Positions 23,528 through 31,556 of a stretch of 38,102 bases of DNA are shown here, piece after piece. Position 1 is the stretch's first letter, and each line of letters opens with the position of its first letter. Source of the stretch: CAZLGO01 sp964559295 (GTDB lineage: Archaea; Methanobacteriota; Methanobacteria; Methanobacteriales; Methanobacteriaceae); contig CAZLGO010000003.1 in NCBI GenBank assembly GCA_964559295.1, positions 1 to 38,102 of the forward strand. The letters run 5' to 3'. Below the pieces are notes generated by a model. The model was not told where the DNA came from and made no database searches. It saw nothing but the letters and a program-made list of their open reading frames with translations. The position numbers and the translations under genes are program-made.

Positions 23528-24787
23528 CTACTCTTGCAAGATAGGAACATAAAATTCAAACTTACAGGTTTTTGAGTCATCTGCAATGCTTGAGATCTGA
23601 GAAACAGCTCCATTAAGGGATGTCCAATCAAAACTGCGCATTATCATTGTACGGCAGATGAGGCAGAATATTGGATTTTTCCGTGCGTCTTCTTCCCAGG
23701 GACAGCCTAAAAATTCGAAGTATTGTTTGTCAGGAGTCACTCTGGTCTTGATGCCAAGGTTTGATAAAAAATTGGATATCCATGATATATAAACATCGAA
23801 TACTTTAGTAGGATCTATTTCCTTTCCTCTGATTTTTTGATCTAAAACTTCCATTTCTTCTTCGAAACTGGGCTTTATATTCTCTTCAAAGCGTTCTGCA
23901 AAGTTTTTTACTATAAGATTTTTCATCTGGGGTGTGACGAATGATGCAAAAACAGGCACAGCACTTATTGCGAAACCATGAAGCTCGGCTTTGGTCTTTT
24001 CTCTGAGGAGTTCCTCTCTTTGTTTTTCGGCCTCTTTGCGATCTCTGATGTCACGTGCAATTGAGATTATCACTTCCTTTCCATTAAAGGTGAAAACGTG
24101 GGAACTGATCTCAACAGGTATCCTAAAACCATCCTTAGATACATGAACCATCTCAAAAGTTGTGCTGCCTCTTTTAGACAGTTCTTCCATGATTTTTGGT
24201 AGATCTACGGCTTTTTCTGGATCATCTATATCATTGAAGGACATTTTTAGAAACTCTTCCCTTCTGTAGCCTAATCTTTGACATGCAACATCATTTACTT
24301 CAATGAACCGTCCTGGTTTTCCGTCTTCTGTTAACTCATGTAAAAAAATCGCATCGTTTGCATTGTTGAATAACTTGCGAAATTTCTTTTCGCTTTCCTT
24401 TAGCCTCTTCTCCATCTTATGTTTGTGAAGAGCCACCTCTATGGCACTGTGCAGGTCTTTATCTTCAAATGGTTTTAAGATGTAACCAAATGGTTCGGTT
24501 AACTTTGCCTTTCCAACTGTTTCTTCGTCAGCATAAGCAGTAAGGTATACCACCGGAATATCGAAAATATCGCGTATCTGTTGGGCTGCTTCTGTTCCGT
24601 TCATCTCCCCCTTCAACATGATATCCATAAGTACTAAATCTGGTTTTATTTCTGCTGTTTTTTCAATGGATTCTTCCCCAGAAGTTACAACGGCAGGAAC
24701 AGAATATCCGAGACTTATAAGCCTGTTTTTTATATCCATCGCCACAATTTTTTCGTCTTCAACGACCAAAATTTTTGTGTTTGGCAT
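23528..24787 (-). CDS. Response regulator: receiver, PAS and methanogen output domain
   Basis: This 419-residue protein has a CheY-like receiver (1-125) with E10, D11, phosphoacceptor D55 (VLMDIM), T83-region LTAYAD and the K of ILKPF. A PAS domain (about 137-255) is followed by a charged linker, and the C-terminal output domain is about residues 280-419. The last block shares AERFE-NIKP, CPW (C362), NPIFC-IC (C375, C378) and TCKF (C408) with the lone protein at 13306-13830. There is no DNA-binding motif, so output is probably through protein contact or redox. No histidine kinase is adjacent. TATA near 24843 and GGAG at 24801-24804 fit its start. Confidence 0.88.
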   Translation of the reverse strand: MPNTKILVVEDEKIVAMDIKNRLISLGYSVPAVVTSGEESIEKTAEIKPDLVLMDIMLKGEMNGTEAAQQIRDIFDIPVVYLTAYADEETVGKAKLTEPFGYILKPFEDKDLHSAIEVALHKHKMEKRLKESEKKFRKLFNNANDAIFLHELTEDGKPGRFIEVNDVACQRLGYRREEFLKMSFNDIDDPEKAVDLPKIMEELSKRGSTTFEMVHVSKDGFRIPVEISSHVFTFNGKEVIISIARDIRDRKEAEKQREELLREKTKAELHGFAISAVPVFASFVTPQMKNLIVKNFAERFEENIKPSFEEEMEVLDQKIRGKEIDPTKVFDVYISWISNFLSNLGIKTRVTPDKQYFEFLGCPWEEDARKNPIFCLICRTMIMRSFDWTSLNGAVSQISSIADDSKTCKFEFYVPILQE

Positions 24788-24835
24788 TTGTCTACTTTTT
24801 CTCCTTTATTAGTATTACATATTTGTAAAGCTCAT

Positions 24836-24850
24836 GATATAAAAATATAA
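24836..24850 (-). promoter_or_regulatory. TATA-like element of the response regulator/KaiC operon
   Basis: On the minus strand this is TTATATTTTTATATC, an archaeal TATA-like box about 50 bases before the response regulator ATG. It lies in the 221-bp spacer after the carboxymuconolactone decarboxylase-family gene. No upstream BRE was confirmed. Confidence 0.4.
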
Positions 24851-25008
24851 ATTATCCACTGATCACCAACCAACAATCTCATGAAATTTTCCCTTCTGGT
24901 TGTTGGAAAACCCTACAACGGAAGAATCATAAACGTTTAGAAATTTTAGATGCAGCAGGCATGTTAAAAACTATTGGAATGATTGCTATTTGTAAAGCAA
25001 CAATGTAT

Positions 25009-25398
25009 TCAATCCTGATTTTTCTCATCTCTTTTTATAAAAACTTCTTTTGCCGCGAAAATACCGTTAAGAGCAGCTGGAAAACCAGCATAGACTGCCA
25101 TTTGAATTATAACTTCTATAATTTCTTCACGAGTACAGCCTACATTTAAAGCCCCGTTAATATGATCTTTTAATTGGGGTTGTGCATTTCCAAGAACTGT
25201 AAGCGCTGCAACGGTGGCTATCTCTCTGGATTTTAAGTCCAAGCCCGGACGTGAGTAAATATTCCCAAAGGGAAATTCAAGAATATAACGCCCCAAATCA
25301 GGTGCAATCTCTTTCAAATTTTCCATTAGTCGTTCAGCAGCTTCTTTGTTGATCTCTCTCAGTTTTTTCCAGCCTCTTTCATATCGATCTTGATTCAT
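25009..25398 (-). CDS. Carboxymuconolactone decarboxylase-family protein
   Basis: This 129-residue all-helical protein matches the CMD family: LKSREIATVAALTVLGNAQPQLKDHINGALNVGCTREEIIEVIIQMAVYAGFPAALNG is the core (spread over about 55-112). There is only one Cys and no CxxC, so this is the decarboxylase or gamma-CMD subtype, not an AhpD-like thiol oxidoreductase. Its substrate in a methanogen is unknown, and aromatic catabolism is not expected. It is a single gene, divergent from the radical SAM gene, with a GGAGGTTAT ribosome binding site. Confidence 0.85.
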   Translation of the reverse strand: MNQDRYERGWKKLREINKEAAERLMENLKEIAPDLGRYILEFPFGNIYSRPGLDLKSREIATVAALTVLGNAQPQLKDHINGALNVGCTREEIIEVIIQMAVYAGFPAALNGIFAAKEVFIKRDEKNQD

Positions 25399-25514
25399 TT
25401 ATAACCTCCTTGGTTTTTTGACTTATTATATTTTCTATATCGGCTTTGCGAATCCTATTATAGCCTTCAAATTTGATAACAAAATTTATTATAATCCTCT
25501 GAAACATATCTCAT

Positions 25515-26642
25515 ATGATGAATACCATTTCGAAGTTAAAAATATTGAGTGAATCTGCAGAATATGATCTTTGTAATTATTCCACTGCTCATACTCTTAA
25601 AAAATATGAAGAAAGAATGCTTCCTGGGGTCTACTACAGCACCACACCCAATGGTCGTTGTGTGTCACTTTTTAAAGTATTAATGAGCAATAAATGTTCA
25701 AATGATTGCAGATACTGTATAAACCACAGCGGCAGGAGATTTAAACGCACAGAATTTACTCCCAGAGAACTTTCAAGTCTTTTTTTGGAGTATTACAATA
25801 AAAAATATGTGGAAGGATTGTTTTTAAGTTCGGGTGTTTCGAGGGATGTTGAATTTTCAATGGAGAGGATGATAGAGGTTGCAAGAGAACTTCGCTGTAG
25901 TGGATTTGGAGGATACATCCACCTTAAAATACTCCCTGGAGCATCCTATCAATCAATTAAGAGAGCTATGAATTTAGCGGATAGGGTAAGCATAAACATA
26001 GAATCTGCGACACCCAGTGGTTTTGAAGAGCTTACGAGCACAAAAAACTACAAAATAGACATTATAAGAAGAATGAAGTGGATCAAGAGGTTAGCAGATA
26101 AATATGAAGATCGTGCGCCTTCTGGTCAAACCACCCAGTTTATTGTTGGAGCAACAGATGAGACAGATGAAGAGATCTTAGATAGAGTAAAGTGGCTTTA
26201 TGATAAATTCGAAATTAAAAGAAGTTATTTCAGTGCATTTGATCCTATTGAAGGTACCCCTCTTGAAGGTCATGAAAAACCACATCCAAAAAGAGTATCA
26301 AGGCTTTATCAAGCTGATTTTCTGGTAAAATCCTATGGCTTTGATTTTGATGAGTTGATATTTGATGAGGGCGGAAATATGTCCACTGAAGTAGATCCAA
26401 AGTACTCTGTGGCCCTTCATAATATGGATAAGTTTCCAATAGAAATCAACGATGCATCTTACCATGAGCTTATAAGAGTCCCAGGAATAGGTGTTGTATC
26501 AGCAAGAAGAATTATGGAAGCAAGAAGGAGAGGAAAACGTTTTAAAAAATTAGAGGAACTTAAACAAATTGGAGTGGTTGTGGGGCGTGCTGAACCCTTT
26601 ATAAAATTGAACAATTCTTATCAGTCTGTTCTTAGTTTTTGA
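25515..26642 (+). CDS. Radical SAM protein with C-terminal helix-hairpin-helix
   Basis: This 375-residue protein has a radical SAM cluster motif C61-x3-C65-x2-C68 (CSNDCRYC). Further radical SAM landmarks are LFLSSGVSRD, GYIHLKILPGAS and INIESAT. The C-terminus carries a helix-hairpin-helix (PGIGVVSARRIMEAR and the region around it), which often binds DNA. The combination matches the family annotated as a putative DNA modification/repair radical SAM protein. That family often pairs with a uracil-DNA-glycosylase-like partner, which is not seen nearby. A TATA-like TTTATTATAATC lies about 30 bases before the ATG and there is no ribosome binding site. A leaderless transcript is likely. Confidence 0.85.
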   Translation: MMNTISKLKILSESAEYDLCNYSTAHTLKKYEERMLPGVYYSTTPNGRCVSLFKVLMSNKCSNDCRYCINHSGRRFKRTEFTPRELSSLFLEYYNKKYVEGLFLSSGVSRDVEFSMERMIEVARELRCSGFGGYIHLKILPGASYQSIKRAMNLADRVSINIESATPSGFEELTSTKNYKIDIIRRMKWIKRLADKYEDRAPSGQTTQFIVGATDETDEEILDRVKWLYDKFEIKRSYFSAFDPIEGTPLEGHEKPHPKRVSRLYQADFLVKSYGFDFDELIFDEGGNMSTEVDPKYSVALHNMDKFPIEINDASYHELIRVPGIGVVSARRIMEARRRGKRFKKLEELKQIGVVVGRAEPFIKLNNSYQSVLSF

Positions 26643-26658
26643 TTTGCGAATTAGATCC

Positions 26659-26673
26659 TATAACTTATAAGTT
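26659..26673. repeat. Par-locus palindrome copy 3 (TATAACTTATAAGTT)
   Basis: This 15-bp site lies after the mini-ParB gene and matches 27954-27968 exactly. It is thus on the far side of the parA operon from copies 1 and 2. It is AT-only except two Cs and Gs, so chance is not excluded. Confidence 0.45.
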
Positions 26674-26680
26674 TTAACTT

Positions 26681-26769
26681 CTAAATTAGATCTTCAAAGT
26701 TAAAAGTTGAATTGAAAGGTTGTTTTGATGAAAGTTTTTCTAAAAGTTTCCTAAATTAGATCTTCAAAG
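26681..26769. repeat. 19-bp direct repeat at the 3' end of the mini-ParB gene
   Basis: CTAAATTAGATCTTCAAAG is present at 26681-26699 and again at 26751-26769. The second copy encodes the last residues and stop of the mini-ParB protein, and the first lies 70 bp beyond it. A partial duplication of the gene end is likely. Confidence 0.7.
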
Positions 26770-27098
26770 ATCTTCCATATCTCTGGGTACCTATCCTTTA
26801 CAGCACTCTCAATTAGAATAGATGCTTCGTTGCTAATACTGAACTCTGGTTTTGTTTTTTTTAAAAACCTAAATACTGCTGCAGATCTTGCAGACCATAA
26901 TGAGATCCGAGGATTATTTTTCACTTCACGTATAACGTCTTTTATTATTTTTTCATTGATATCCTTTAACTCAACTGCCATGTCCTCTGACTCTTCAAGC
27001 TCCTTTAATTTCTCTGAATCCACGATATAATCCTTTCCGATAAGAGCATCCAAACCTTTTCCAAGTGCACTGGTCTGCTTTTTTTTCATTTTAATCAT
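26751..27098 (-). CDS. Mini-ParB-like ParA partner (ParB N-terminal peptide only)
   Basis: This 115-residue protein begins with a basic tail and then SALGKGLDALIG (10-21), which matches the conserved N-terminal peptide of ParB/Spo0J that stimulates ParA ATPase. The CTPase and helix-turn-helix domains of true ParB (about 200 residues) are absent. The rest is a charged helix (about 28-60) and a compact C-terminal part (RISLWSARSAAVFRFL and EFSISNEASILIESAVKDRYPEIW). That part might be a small DNA-binding fold of ribbon-helix-helix type; this is inference. It overlaps the parA stop (ATGA), so the two products are made together. It looks like a complete small partner rather than a truncated relic: there is no frameshifted remainder downstream. 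Confidence 0.72.
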   Translation of the reverse strand: MIKMKKKQTSALGKGLDALIGKDYIVDSEKLKELEESEDMAVELKDINEKIIKDVIREVKNNPRISLWSARSAAVFRFLKKTKPEFSISNEASILIESAVKDRYPEIWKIFEDLI

Positions 27099-27859
27099 TC
27101 TTCCATGCTGATTAATTCTCTTGCAAGTTTTTTATATGCGATGGAACCCTTACAATCTCCATCATATAAAACACATGGCTTCCCATGGCTTGGTGCTTCT
27201 GCTAATCTTACGTTTCTTGGGACTGTGGTCTTAAAGATCTTATCTCCGAAGAAATTCTTTACATTTTTGTATACCTCTCTTCCAAGTCTTGTTCTTGAGT
27301 CATATAAGGTCAAAAGGACGCCTTTTATCTTTGATGGGCTTTCTAACCGATTTTTTACAAGATCCATGACCTTCATAAGATCTGCCATGCCTTCGAGTGC
27401 GTAGTACTCTGCCTGGATTGGTATTATTACACTATCTGATGCTATCAAAGCATTTATTGTGAGCAAACCAAGTGATGGAGGCACGTCAATTAAAATATAG
27501 TCATAATCATAAGATATTCCATCCATACAGCCTTTTAGGATAAAATCACCTCCAATTTCCCGGCTCAACTCGACCTCTGCACCGCTTAATGATATATTAC
27601 TTGGGATAAGATCCAAACCATCGATGTCTGTTCTGATTATTGCATCCTCAGGTGCATCTTCTCCTGACAATACTGTGTATATAGTATGTTTAATCTCATT
27701 TTTTTCAATTCCAAGTCCTGTTGTAGCATTGCCTTGTGGATCTATGTCTATCAGCAAAACCTTCTTGCCAAGTAGCGAAAGAGCTGCTGCTAGGTTAACA
27801 GCTGTTGTGGTTTTGCCACAACCTCCTTTTTGATTTATTATAGCGATCGTCTCACCCAT
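27095..27859 (-). CDS. parA: ParA/Soj-family partition ATPase
   Basis: This 254-residue ATPase has an intact deviant Walker A (QKGGCGKTT, K11 and K16), LLIDIDPQGNATTGLG, and Walker B ILIDVPPSLGLLTINAL. The later RLGREVYKNVKNFFGD and PRNVRLAEAPSHGKP motifs are diagnostic of the chromosomal ParA/Soj group. ParA binds DNA non-specifically and separates chromosomes or plasmids with a ParB-type partner. Here the partner is the mini-ParB gene that overlaps its stop. Upstream are two copies of a 20-bp palindromic repeat that include likely promoter sequences. A GAGGTTAT ribosome binding site precedes the ATG. Confidence 0.93.
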   Translation of the reverse strand: MGETIAIINQKGGCGKTTTAVNLAAALSLLGKKVLLIDIDPQGNATTGLGIEKNEIKHTIYTVLSGEDAPEDAIIRTDIDGLDLIPSNISLSGAEVELSREIGGDFILKGCMDGISYDYDYILIDVPPSLGLLTINALIASDSVIIPIQAEYYALEGMADLMKVMDLVKNRLESPSKIKGVLLTLYDSRTRLGREVYKNVKNFFGDKIFKTTVPRNVRLAEAPSHGKPCVLYDGDCKGSIAYKKLARELISMEE

Positions 27860-27888
27860 TGGATAACCTCCAGCTTAAAACTTTTAAA

Positions 27889-27965
27889 GTTTAAGTTATA
27901 ACTTATAATATTTAAGTTTATGCATAAATTATTACAACTTCTAAGGTTTAAGTTATAACTTATAA
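27889..27965. repeat. Two 20-bp palindromic repeats upstream of parA
   Basis: GTTTAAGTTATAACTTATAA occurs at 27889-27908 and 27946-27965, identical, 57 bp apart. Each contains the perfect palindrome AAGTTATAACTT. A further inverted repeat, AAACTTT-T-AAAGTTT, abuts the left copy at about 27878-27892. The repeats lie where the parA promoter must be, so they may be an operator or a partition site for ParA and its partner. Confidence 0.8.
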
Positions 27966-28005
27966 GTTATGAATGTATGGTTTATCTTTGAATATCATCT
28001 TCAAT

Positions 28006-29832
28006 CTAAAAATGAATCCTCTCAGACACCTTTGCAGGTAATGGTAGATGTCTAAATGGCATACCTGCGGTATTCTCTTGAATCTTCTTGATCAACTCTT
28101 TCTTGTCCATCACAATCCTTTTTTGATCTTCACGAACACTTACGGTTAGTTTACCACTCTCAAGCTCTTTATCCCCAATTACAGCAACATAAGGAATCCA
28201 TTCACCTGCAGCGTCTCTTATTTTCTTTGCAACTGTTTCATGCCTCTCATCAACATCTACCCTTATCTTGTTATTCTTTAAATCAAGTGCAACATCAAGA
28301 GCAAAATCTACATGTCGATTCGCAACTGGTATCAATCTTAACTGGGTTGGAGAAAGCCATATAGGAAACATTGGAGGTTTCCTCTCAATTTCTATTGCGG
28401 TTTTCTCAAGTAGGCTACATATAACACGCTCTATACTTCCTGTTGGGCTACAGTGGATTATTATGGGGTTTACTTCTTCCTCTTTTTCGTTTAAATAAGT
28501 TATATCAAATCTCTCCCCACTTTCAACATCTATTTGGATTGTTGGATTTTCTATAGGTCTTCCAAGATAATCAACCGCTGCAAAGTCCATTTTACATATC
28601 CAGTAGTGTTTTCGCTCTGGGAGAATCTCAAGAAGCACAGGTTTTTCGATTTTTCGGGCAGCGGAGAAAATCCATTCTTTGTTTTTACTGAAAAAATCTA
28701 CGGTTACCCTCAAAACTACCTCATAATTGATATTAAAATCATGTCCAGTCTTTGCACACATTAAAATTTGGTTTTCAAACTCAGACATTGCTTGTTTGAT
28801 ATTTCGACAAACTGTGTGAAGATCTGGCATTGTAAAGCTTCGAAGCCTTTTAAGACCAACCACCTCCCCTTTTTTCTCAAGCCTAAAGCTGTAGGTTGAA
28901 AGTTCATAAATCGAGAGCGGTAGCTTCTTCCAGGTGAAAAAAGAATCTGAAAGTATTCTGAATGCTCCGAAGCAACAGGCATACCTTAACATGAGCTCCT
29001 TTTTGTTTTTCATGCGGTATTGCCTTTCTCCAAACTTTTCTGCATGTACTCTTATTGCATTATCTGCCAGATCGTACATTATAGGGGTCTCAACAGGCAT
29101 AGCCCCGCTTTCTGTTACAAGATTATAAACGTAGTCTGCCAGAAGGTCGCGAATCAGTCTTCCTTTTGGATACCACCTAAGATGTCCAACATCTGCTGAA
29201 AATTCATAATCAGCAAGTTTTTTCTCCCTCATCAATCTAACATGTGGTGGTTCTTCTCCAGCAGATTCCATCTTACCTAACTCATACAAAACAAGTTTTC
29301 TCAAGTCATCGCTTTCATATTCAAATTCATCTGGATTGTAAAGTTTTCCTTCACTTAAAATGTAAAATTCTGATGGTTTTTCTTTTGGCGGTACCCTCTC
29401 AAGTTTAGGTTTCGTGGTTATGGTTCTTGATAACTCCGATAAAGGATGCCCCTTACAAGAGATCTCAAATGACTTATACCATCCAAAAGGAGCTCTTCCC
29501 ACCTTAATACCAATATCATCTATTTTAGCTTCCATATCCTGCAATATCTTCTTTGCAGCTTCTGGTGAGCCCAAAGAGGAGCTAAGATGGGCATAAGGAT
29601 ATATAACTATGTTATCTGCGCCTACTTTCTCAAAGATTTCTATTATTTCGGCTACAGCGTCTTCGACTATCTTATCTGTATTTTCCTCATCCTCTTTCTC
29701 AACAGCTGTGAAAACTACCAGAGAATTTTCAAATGTTCCTTCTCTCTTCTCATCGCTTATTTTCTCTGCTATCTTTGTCTTTGACTTGGTTTTGTATCTT
29801 AAATGGTCAGAATGAATCAAAAGTATACGCAT
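28006..29832 (-). CDS. thrS: Threonyl-tRNA synthetase (archaeal type)
   Basis: This 608-residue protein begins with the archaeal editing domain (about 1-140, D-aminoacyl-tRNA deacylase-like, with LLIHSDHLRYK). The class II core follows, with GRLIRDLLADYVYN, RYACCFGAFR, ERKHYWICKMDFAAVD, and motif 3 HCSPTGSIERVICSLLE. The anticodon-binding domain ends the protein, with RLIPVANRH and PYVAVIGDKELESG. It charges tRNA-Thr and clears Ser-tRNA-Thr with its own editing domain. It is monocistronic here. AGGTGGTAAC precedes the ATG, and a TATA-like box is 39 bases or more upstream. Confidence 0.96.
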   Translation of the reverse strand: MRILLIHSDHLRYKTKSKTKIAEKISDEKREGTFENSLVVFTAVEKEDEENTDKIVEDAVAEIIEIFEKVGADNIVIYPYAHLSSSLGSPEAAKKILQDMEAKIDDIGIKVGRAPFGWYKSFEISCKGHPLSELSRTITTKPKLERVPPKEKPSEFYILSEGKLYNPDEFEYESDDLRKLVLYELGKMESAGEEPPHVRLMREKKLADYEFSADVGHLRWYPKGRLIRDLLADYVYNLVTESGAMPVETPIMYDLADNAIRVHAEKFGERQYRMKNKKELMLRYACCFGAFRILSDSFFTWKKLPLSIYELSTYSFRLEKKGEVVGLKRLRSFTMPDLHTVCRNIKQAMSEFENQILMCAKTGHDFNINYEVVLRVTVDFFSKNKEWIFSAARKIEKPVLLEILPERKHYWICKMDFAAVDYLGRPIENPTIQIDVESGERFDITYLNEKEEEVNPIIIHCSPTGSIERVICSLLEKTAIEIERKPPMFPIWLSPTQLRLIPVANRHVDFALDVALDLKNNKIRVDVDERHETVAKKIRDAAGEWIPYVAVIGDKELESGKLTVSVREDQKRIVMDKKELIKKIQENTAGMPFRHLPLPAKVSERIHF

Positions 29833-30279
29833 GTTACCACCTATTACTCGAAAATAAAATTCAGCAGCATGTTATTTATATACTACGTTTTAGGGGTATT
29901 GTTCTGAAATTTTTTTAATGGTAAAAAAGCTTAAATCACCTTAATTTATAAAATTAAATCTAATTCCAAAAAGAGTTATATTCATTGGATAAATTAATTT
30001 TTGATTTATTATCAACTAATCACTCAGAATCCTAATTCAAAGTTGATTATAATCCTTTTTTAATGCTACGAATGCAATTGAAAGCCCTTTTTAGAATAAA
30101 ATCATTCCTGTGGCATGACATGAGGAATAAAGGTCTAGCAAAAATCAGGTGTTCTCTTTTCCAGATACTCAAAACCAAATTGTCTGGAATCCAAAACGTT
30201 GTCGATTTTTATTGACTTTGTCCAACCTCAAAGACCTTTTAAAAGATGTATGAAATAATTATGGAAAAGAATTAATGTG
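29833..30279. other. 447-bp spacer upstream of thrS and after the DUF4010 gene
   Basis: It contains the thrS promoter near its left end and T-rich sequence (minus strand) just after the DUF4010 stop. In between there is only AT-rich sequence with short open stretches. I see no gene, repeat array or structured RNA that I can support. Confidence 0.6.
29871..29883 (-). promoter_or_regulatory. TATA-like box of thrS
   Basis: On the minus strand GTATATAAATAAC matches an archaeal TATA box. It starts 39 bases before the thrS ATG, leaving room for a short leader with the AGGTGG ribosome binding site. Confidence 0.55.
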
Positions 30280-31521
30280 TCAAACAAAAAGTGCTGCAGC
30301 TAATCCGGATAAAATGATCGCTGCGAATATAATGCCAATCAGCTGTCCGAATTTTCTTGTTCCAATAAAAAGCGCGATTGAAAACTTCACTATAGTATTT
30401 GAGATGGCAGCTAAGGTTATTGCGGTTACAGCTGTTGAAGCAGATATAATTGTCTTGGCCATAAGTGCCATGGTTATGGTGATAGCATCCACATCTGCAA
30501 CACCTGATATAATGCTTGCAGCATAAACTCCGCTTTTTCCGAAGTAGATATCCGCTATTCTCGATATAAAAAGAATAGCGCAGAATAAAGCTCCAAATAT
30601 AAGGGCTGGTTTAAGAGTGAAGGGATTTTTAAATCCGACCTTTGCATCAACCTCCCTTATTTCTGTTCTTTTCCATGCTAAAATGCCTAATAAAATCCCC
30701 AAAATGCCCATACTCAACATAGGAGCTACAAGAAGAGATATCAAATCTGGATTTATAATTGATACCACAAATAAGACCCTAAAAAACATCATTGAACTTG
30801 CAATAACCGTTGCAAATACTGCTGCTTTTATAAGAGATTCACTCTCTTTAACTTTAGATGCCATTGCTGTTGTAACTGCAGTGCTTGATACCAATCCCCC
30901 AATCGCTCCCGTTACACCCAATCCCCTTTCTGCACCAAGAAGTTTCATTAGAATATATCCGGCGTAGCTTATCCCTGAAATAAAGACAACCATCAACCAG
31001 ATTTGGTAAGGGTTAAACACCTCCAGTGGTCCCATAGCCTGGTTTGGGAGGAGGGGAAGTATTACAAATGCAATTATTAGGAACTTTAAGGTATCTATCA
31101 TCTCTTCTTCACTTATCTTCCTTGCAAATCTGTGCAGATAGGGTTTAATGGCAAGTAGAGTTGTTATTATAATGGCAAAAATTGGAGCTATCTTTATTCC
31201 CTCATCTGTATAGCATAAGGCTCCAAGAACAAAGGTTAGGAATGCTGCAACTTCTGTTGTAATACCAATGTCACCATCTCTCCTTGTACTTACCATGTAA
31301 CTTAAACAAACCAGTATGCTTATGCCTAAAAATGCTAGAATCAAAAAATTTGAATAAAAACTAGATAAATATGCTGAAATCGTTCCGAATAATGCTATCA
31401 ATATAAATGTTCGAACACCTGCAAACTCTGCTGTTTTAGGATGTTTTCTCTCCCTCTCAATGCCTATCAATGCTCCTACTCCAAGGGAGATTAGAAACTT
31501 CAAAATGAGCATCGTGTTCAT
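30280..31521 (-). CDS. MgtC/SapB-DUF4010 family membrane protein
   Basis: This 413-residue integral membrane protein has about twelve hydrophobic segments. Its N-terminal half matches MgtC/SapB-like proteins (LGVGALIGIERERK, EFAGVRTFILIALFGTISA), and its C-terminal half matches DUF4010 (GLVSSTAVTTAMASK, ISGVADVDAITITMA). MgtC proteins affect magnesium and phosphate balance in bacteria; the role here is unknown, though transport is likely. It lies 35 bp downstream of the MinD-like gene on the same strand and may share its transcript. The ATG at 31521 has alternatives a few codons in. Confidence 0.85.
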   Translation of the reverse strand: MNTMLILKFLISLGVGALIGIERERKHPKTAEFAGVRTFILIALFGTISAYLSSFYSNFLILAFLGISILVCLSYMVSTRRDGDIGITTEVAAFLTFVLGALCYTDEGIKIAPIFAIIITTLLAIKPYLHRFARKISEEEMIDTLKFLIIAFVILPLLPNQAMGPLEVFNPYQIWLMVVFISGISYAGYILMKLLGAERGLGVTGAIGGLVSSTAVTTAMASKVKESESLIKAAVFATVIASSMMFFRVLFVVSIINPDLISLLVAPMLSMGILGILLGILAWKRTEIREVDAKVGFKNPFTLKPALIFGALFCAILFISRIADIYFGKSGVYAASIISGVADVDAITITMALMAKTIISASTAVTAITLAAISNTIVKFSIALFIGTRKFGQLIGIIFAAIILSGLAAALFV

Positions 31522-31556
31522 GTTTTTAAATTGACCTTGATCTATAAAATCATTTT

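Noticed and set aside
24870..24906. CCAACAA/TTGTTGG inverted repeat
   Set aside because: Arms are only 7 bp with a 23-base loop, and no T tract follows; it is not convincing as a terminator or operator.
30110..30230. Short open stretch (about 26 codons, minus strand) reading VLDSRQFGFEYLEKRT
   Set aside because: It is bounded by stops, lacks a start codon and is too short to assign; I could not support a gene or relic.
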